From contig NZ_JAJKLK010000006.1 in the NCBI RefSeq assembly GCF_020982545.1, forward strand, positions 1 through 64,000: a stretch of 64,000 bases of DNA. The letters are read 5' to 3'. Each line of letters begins with the position of its first letter. The first letter of the stretch is position 1. This document shows positions 59,852-64,000 of the stretch, one piece after another. A program made the translations under genes and the position numbers. The stretch comes from Streptomyces sp. MNU76. Lineage in GTDB: Bacteria > Actinomycetota > Actinomycetes > Streptomycetales > Streptomycetaceae. The notes beneath the pieces are model-generated. The model did no database searches and had not been told where the DNA came from. It saw nothing but the letters and a program-made list of their open reading frames with translations.

Positions 59852-62848
59852 ATGTTCATGATGATCCTTCTGGGCGGGGCGGCCGCCTTCTTCGTGGTCG
59901 CCATGATCATGGCCGCCTCGTCGGGCAAGAAGCAGGGCCAGGGCGGAGGCGGCAGAAGCTCGTCCTCCTCCCGCTCCAGGTCCTCCGGTTCCTCGGCCTC
60001 CGCGCGCCGCGAGGACCTCCGCCTCCCCTACCGCTACGCCGACGACATGATCTTCGTCCACGGCGACTCGGTGTGGACGGGTCTCGTCCTGCCCACCGCC
60101 ATCGACGAGTACCTCAACGCCGGCGAACTGCAGGCGATGGCCGAGGGCCCGCCGCGCGGTCTGCTCAACCTCGCCCGCGGTGACCGCAACGTCGAGTGCC
60201 ACTACCGCAAGGTGTACCAGCCGATCACCGCGCTGACCTGGGCGGAGGACCTCAACGCGGTCGCCTGGGACCCGACCGACAACTACAAGGCGTACAACCT
60301 GCGCAAGGCCGAGTACCAGGAGCGCATCGGCGCCAAGCGCGAGCGCAACATCCTGCTGGTGAAGCTGGGTTCGGTGAAGCGCACCGGCGGCGGGACGGGC
60401 GTGCTGTCGCAGGACGACGAGCCGCACGACGACCCCGGCCTGCTCAAGGGCGTGAGCGGGGCCGCCGACCAGGTCACCGCCGCCGCGACCGGTGTCGCGG
60501 ACGAGTACCTGTCCCCGTCCGTGGTCGCGGAGTGGACCCAGGTCGCAGCCGAGGTCCACGAGAGCCTGGAGAACCTCCGCGGGACCCCCCTCACCCGCGA
60601 GGAGCTGGTCTGGCTCATCCGCAAGCCGCTCCACGGCGACCTGCCGGTCCCGCCCGAGCCGGTGCTCGGCTCGCGCGCCTGGGGCCCCAACGCCTTCGAC
60701 CTCGTCGTCGACTTCTCCGGTGAGAACCGCAAGACGCACATCGTCCTGAACCAGTACGACGAGATCACCGGCGAGCAGCAGACCAGCTACACCACCACCC
60801 TGGTCGCCGCCAACTGGCCCGCGGAGACCCGCTTCCGCCAGTCGACGGCGTGGGCCCGGTACGCCGCGCAGCACGTGGACTTCCCGGTCGAGATCGACAT
60901 GCGGTTCACGCTCATCCCGTACCTGAAGTTCAAGGACCGCGCCGACAAGATCCGCGGCAACCTCGTCGACGAGATGAACGACATGGCCAACTCCGGCCGC
61001 AGCCCCGACACCAAGCTGGCCACCCAGGTGACCCGCGCCCAGGAGCTCGTCGACGACATCGAGGAGCACAAGATGCCGGGGATGGAGGCGCAGATCCGCT
61101 TCACGATCTCGGCCCCGGACGTCAAGGAGCTGGAGCGCCGCCGCCGGGTGCTGGAGATGCAGTTCAAGCAGGACCTGAAGGTCACGCTGCTGCGCCCGAC
61201 CCGCCAGCAGTGGCGCCTGCTGCAGTCCCAACTCCCGGGCGACGCGCCGAAGCTCCCCATCGCCCCCTACCTCCGCCTCCAGGAGGTGGAGCAGCTGGGC
61301 GCCGGACTGCCCACCGCCGGCACGGAGTTGGGCGACAACCCCGAGCAGCGCTCCGGCAAGCGGCTCGGCTGGGTCGGCAACCTGGTCGGCTGGGCGGGCA
61401 AGATGCCGGTCCACTACTCCCTGCACGTCGGCCCGGCCCGCAACGACGGCGGTGGTCTCGCCATCGTCGGGGCCTCCGGTGGTGGTAAGTCCTCCCTGGC
61501 CCTGCAGAAGTTCTACGAGGAGTCCGAGTCGGGCGTCCGCTGCCTGGTCATCGACCCCAAGACCGACTTCGCCCAGCTCTGCTACTACCTCGCCTTCGGT
61601 TCCCAGGTGAACGACCCGGACTTCGCCGGCGACGCGGAGACGGGCCTGCTGGGCACCCCGGCCAGCAAGTTCCAGCCGGTCAACCCGGAGTTCTGGGCGG
61701 AGACCGAGGTCGTCGACCTCCTCAAGGGCCAAGCGGGCGTACTGGACCCGTGGGTGATCGCCCGTGACGTCCCGGCCGGTCGTCTCCTCGCGGAGTCCAT
61801 GCTGCGCGGCTTCCTCGGCGACGAGGACTACCAGCGCGTACGCCTCCCCGTCATCGAGGCGATGGCCACGGTCATCGGCCGCTACAACTCCGCGATCCGG
61901 CAGGCGGTGGACCAGGGCCTGACCGCCCGCGACGCCGACCAGCAGGTGCCCCGCCCGACGTTGTGGCAGGTCGTCGACGAGGTCGTGGCGGCGTACGACC
62001 ACGCGATCGCGACGAACGACCGCGAGGCGGCGAAGGACCTGAAGCTCGCGCAGATGCTCCTCACCGAGCTGCGCACCCTCCCCTACGCCCGGCTCGCCTT
62101 CGCCGAGCGCCCGCAGCCGCTGTCCGCGATGCGCAAGCGCCGTACGGTCATCACCCTGCGAGGCTTCCAGTCACCCGCCGCCTCGGACCCGCGCAGCTGG
62201 AACCCGGCGGAACGGCTCGCGGCGACGGCCCTCATGGCGGTCGTGGAACTCGGCAGCCAGATGCTCGACGTCGGCTACGAGAAGAACCCGGTGACGGGCG
62301 AGATCGGCCTGCGCCCCAAGGCGCTGTTCGTGGACGAGGCGTACGTCGTCACGGCCACGGAGTCGGGCCGCGACCTGATGCGCCGCGCCCTGAAGCAGGG
62401 CCGCTCCTACCTTGCGGTCACCGTCCTGATCACCCAGCAGGCCATCGACCTGGTGCAGATCGAGGACTCCGAGGCCCGCAGCGGTGGCGCCAACCAGATC
62501 CACACGGTCTTCGCCTTCAAGCAGAAGTCCGCGCAGGAGGCGTCCCTGGTCGCCCCGCTGCTCGGCCGCCCCGAGGACGACCCGAAGGTCATCGCGGCCC
62601 TCCAGGAACTCCGCACCGGTGTCTGCCTGCAGCGCGACGCCGACAAGCGCGTCGGCACGGTCGCCGTCGACCTGGTCTTCAAGGAGATCCTCGCGGCCAC
62701 GGACACCAACGGCACGACCCGCCCGGCCCGCCAGGGGGTCAACCCGCCGCTGAGCGTGTGGGACTGGACGTTCCTGCAGGAGATGGCGGAGGACCCGGCC
62801 CGACCCACGGCCCCGGAGACGACTGCCTCGGAGACGGCCACCGTGTGA
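59852..62848 (+). CDS. VirB4-like type IV secretion ATPase
   Basis: A 998-residue ATPase that energises assembly and transport in type IV systems. It opens with one membrane helix (MFMMILLGGAAAFFVVAMIMAA). The P-loop is IVGASGGGKSSLALQKF (near residue 538), Walker B is ALFVDEAYVVTATESG (near 824) and the C-terminal region VLITQQAIDLVQIEDSEARSGGANQIHTVF shows the VirB4/TraC arginine-finger segment. The first 500 residues form the VirB4 N-terminal part. It starts at ATG 59852. Core gene of the plus-strand arm. Confidence 0.9.
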   Translation: MFMMILLGGAAAFFVVAMIMAASSGKKQGQGGGGRSSSSSRSRSSGSSASARREDLRLPYRYADDMIFVHGDSVWTGLVLPTAIDEYLNAGELQAMAEGPPRGLLNLARGDRNVECHYRKVYQPITALTWAEDLNAVAWDPTDNYKAYNLRKAEYQERIGAKRERNILLVKLGSVKRTGGGTGVLSQDDEPHDDPGLLKGVSGAADQVTAAATGVADEYLSPSVVAEWTQVAAEVHESLENLRGTPLTREELVWLIRKPLHGDLPVPPEPVLGSRAWGPNAFDLVVDFSGENRKTHIVLNQYDEITGEQQTSYTTTLVAANWPAETRFRQSTAWARYAAQHVDFPVEIDMRFTLIPYLKFKDRADKIRGNLVDEMNDMANSGRSPDTKLATQVTRAQELVDDIEEHKMPGMEAQIRFTISAPDVKELERRRRVLEMQFKQDLKVTLLRPTRQQWRLLQSQLPGDAPKLPIAPYLRLQEVEQLGAGLPTAGTELGDNPEQRSGKRLGWVGNLVGWAGKMPVHYSLHVGPARNDGGGLAIVGASGGGKSSLALQKFYEESESGVRCLVIDPKTDFAQLCYYLAFGSQVNDPDFAGDAETGLLGTPASKFQPVNPEFWAETEVVDLLKGQAGVLDPWVIARDVPAGRLLAESMLRGFLGDEDYQRVRLPVIEAMATVIGRYNSAIRQAVDQGLTARDADQQVPRPTLWQVVDEVVAAYDHAIATNDREAAKDLKLAQMLLTELRTLPYARLAFAERPQPLSAMRKRRTVITLRGFQSPAASDPRSWNPAERLAATALMAVVELGSQMLDVGYEKNPVTGEIGLRPKALFVDEAYVVTATESGRDLMRRALKQGRSYLAVTVLITQQAIDLVQIEDSEARSGGANQIHTVFAFKQKSAQEASLVAPLLGRPEDDPKVIAALQELRTGVCLQRDADKRVGTVAVDLVFKEILAATDTNGTTRPARQGVNPPLSVWDWTFLQEMAEDPARPTAPETTASETATV

Positions 62849-62906
62849 CCTCCCACCATCCGAGCCGCCGCTCCCCTCACCCGAAGCACCCAGCCGAAGA
62901 AGGACC

Positions 62907-63512
62907 ATGCGAATCAAACGAGCACTCACCATCGGCGCCCTCCTGCTCATGTCGACGTCCCTGACGGCATGCGGCGGGGACGACAAGGACCAGCCCTCCG
63001 AGAAAACGAGCACCGAGGCGGGCAAGCCGGGCTCGGAGGCGGGCGGCGAAGAGAAGAGCGGCGGACTGCCCTCGGCCTCGGACATCGCGTCCATCGAGTA
63101 CTTCCTGAACAAGTCCGTCGGCTGTTTGGACCTGATGACAGGAAGGGACTACGACAAGTCCTCCCTGGCGGAGAGGGAGCCCGCTTGGGGTGACTCGGAC
63201 ATGCTCGACAACCCCGCGTGGGGCATCAAGGAACGCGCTGTCTGCAAGGACAAGTACGACGACATCGTCACCCTGCTCCTGACACCGGACATGAAGCAGT
63301 TCCAGACCACCCTGAAGGAAAAGGGCTACAGCGGCATTCTGGTCGGCAAGGACTTCGCCTTGGACCCGGACGATTCCCAGACCACCCACGAGCTCAAGAG
63401 CTCCGGCCTGATGTACCTGTCGTGCGATCCGGAGGCCGAGATCCCCAGTGGTTACCAGCAGGAGCCCGCACTCGTCGACGGGTGTCTTCTGACCGACTAC
63501 TTCCCCTCCTGA
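62907..63512 (+). CDS. Lipoprotein of the type IV locus
   Basis: A 201-residue exported lipoprotein with signal peptide and lipobox TSLTACGGDD, then an acidic Ser/Glu/Gly-rich linker. The mature domain (about 60-200) contains Cys-bearing words SVGCLDLMTG, RAVCKDKYDD, YLSCDPEAEI and DGCLLTDYF, four Cys likely to form two disulfides. No family recognised. GAAGGACC precedes ATG 62907. Located between the VirB4-like gene and the large membrane protein, so it probably sits on the outer face of the channel. Confidence 0.7.
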   Translation: MRIKRALTIGALLLMSTSLTACGGDDKDQPSEKTSTEAGKPGSEAGGEEKSGGLPSASDIASIEYFLNKSVGCLDLMTGRDYDKSSLAEREPAWGDSDMLDNPAWGIKERAVCKDKYDDIVTLLLTPDMKQFQTTLKEKGYSGILVGKDFALDPDDSQTTHELKSSGLMYLSCDPEAEIPSGYQQEPALVDGCLLTDYFPS

Positions 63513-63530
63513 TCGGCCCGAAGGATTCTC

Positions 63531-64000
63531 ATGCTGACCCTCAGCCGGCCCCGCGCCGACCGCCCGGCACGGCGCCGGCCGAGGCGCTCCCTCCTCAAAA
63601 CACTGGTCAGCGCCGGTGTCGCCGCACGCGCCGCGCTGTTCGTTGCGCTCGGGGTGGTTGCCCTCTCGCTCTCCACGCCACAGTCGGCGAAGGCCCTCTT
63701 CGACACCTGTGACTGGACGTCCGACAGCATCAACCAAATGGCCGACATGCCGGGCGCCGCGGAGAACATCTTCCCTTCGGTACAGCAGTGGAGCGGCAAG
63801 CGGGAACTCGTCTCCGGCGCCGTACGCCTGCCAGGTGATCCCGGCGACTACACCGTCTACGAACTCGGCGCCATGCGGGGTCTCAACTGGTCCTCGACCC
63901 AGCAAAGCCGGGATCAGGCGCAACAGGGCGACCGTGGAGAGAAAGCCGACGACGACGACTGCAGCATCCAGAACGAGATCTACAACTCCATCGCCCAGAT
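63531..64000 (+). CDS. Membrane protein of the type IV locus, cut by the window end
   Basis: At least 156 residues. After a basic start (MLTLSRPRADRPARRRPRRS) comes a hydrophobic stretch (ALFVALGVVALSLS) resembling a signal or anchor, then an extracytoplasmic domain (FDTCDWTSDSINQMADMPG, YTVYELGAMRGLNWSSTQQ) with paired Cys. The position after VirB4 and a lipoprotein suits the large VirB6-like channel protein, whose many helices would lie beyond the window. GAAGGATT precedes ATG 63531. Confidence 0.6.
   Translation, partial: MLTLSRPRADRPARRRPRRSLLKTLVSAGVAARAALFVALGVVALSLSTPQSAKALFDTCDWTSDSINQMADMPGAAENIFPSVQQWSGKRELVSGAVRLPGDPGDYTVYELGAMRGLNWSSTQQSRDQAQQGDRGEKADDDDCSIQNEIYNSIAQ

Overview
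The window is high-GC actinobacterial DNA, almost certainly a Streptomyces chromosome. The signs are strong G/C at third codon positions, frequent GTG starts, 4-bp start/stop overlaps, a HAIR (HspR) operator in front of clpB, and the DUF3151 / fructose-bisphosphate aldolase / pyrE neighbourhood. Most genes are single-copy housekeeping or accessory chromosomal genes. Clear mobile DNA is limited to the left edge and a small TnpB remnant near 38 kb.

Layout. (1) 1-3.2 kb: the end of a Tn554-type element (tyrosine recombinase plus DUF6262/TnpC-like gene), followed directly by a complete IS3-family copy with 26-bp terminal repeats and a GGGG target duplication. (2) 3.3-8.9 kb: an NmrA-like reductase divergent from a TetR regulator, an 866-bp gene-free stretch, then a GbsR/MarR-type regulator divergent from an ABC drug-exporter pair. 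(3) 9-12.3 kb: a cytochrome P450 and a two-component system. (4) 12.4-15.7 kb: a kynurenine-pathway set (tryptophan 2,3-dioxygenase, kynureninase, arylformamidase-like hydrolase). (5) 15.9-24.3 kb: DUF3151, an MFS exporter, fbaA, pyrE, aldose epimerase, a membrane-anchored SRPBCC protein, a membrane spermidine-synthase-like protein, a nested palindrome and DUF2617. (6) 24.8-29 kb: three tandem paralogous membrane microproteins with Cys/Gly-rich tails, a three-repeat propeller-like protein, an aminotransferase and a secreted RTX-repeat protein. (7) 29.5-33.7 kb: YbjN-type protein, ClpB and a PPOX-fold oxidoreductase. (8) 33.7-37.4 kb: an exported Trp-motif peptide coupled to a Rieske-derived protein that has lost its cluster ligands, next to three paralogous LuxR-type regulators. 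This is my best candidate for an undescribed system. (9) 38.5-41.9 kb: a translationally coupled ATP-grasp / alpha-E / transglutaminase operon. (10) 42-43.1 kb: an orphan sugar-binding lipoprotein. (11) 44-64 kb: a zeta-toxin pair, two unknown genes and a glycosyltransferase, then a divergent type IV secretion-like locus: coupling ATPase, PQQ-type lipoprotein, three-domain wall hydrolase, VirB8/TcpC-like proteins, small membrane proteins, VirB4-like ATPase, and a lipoprotein and a membrane protein that runs off the right edge. No relaxase is visible.

A recurring oddity is single-base disruption of reading frames at short G/C runs in four genes: the ABC permease, the formamidase-like hydrolase, the spermidine-synthase-like gene and the TcpC-like gene. 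In each case both halves are well conserved in adjacent frames. Whether these are sequencing errors or real lesions cannot be decided from the sequence alone. Functional calls rest on motifs visible in the translated sequence and on family knowledge; no database search was run.
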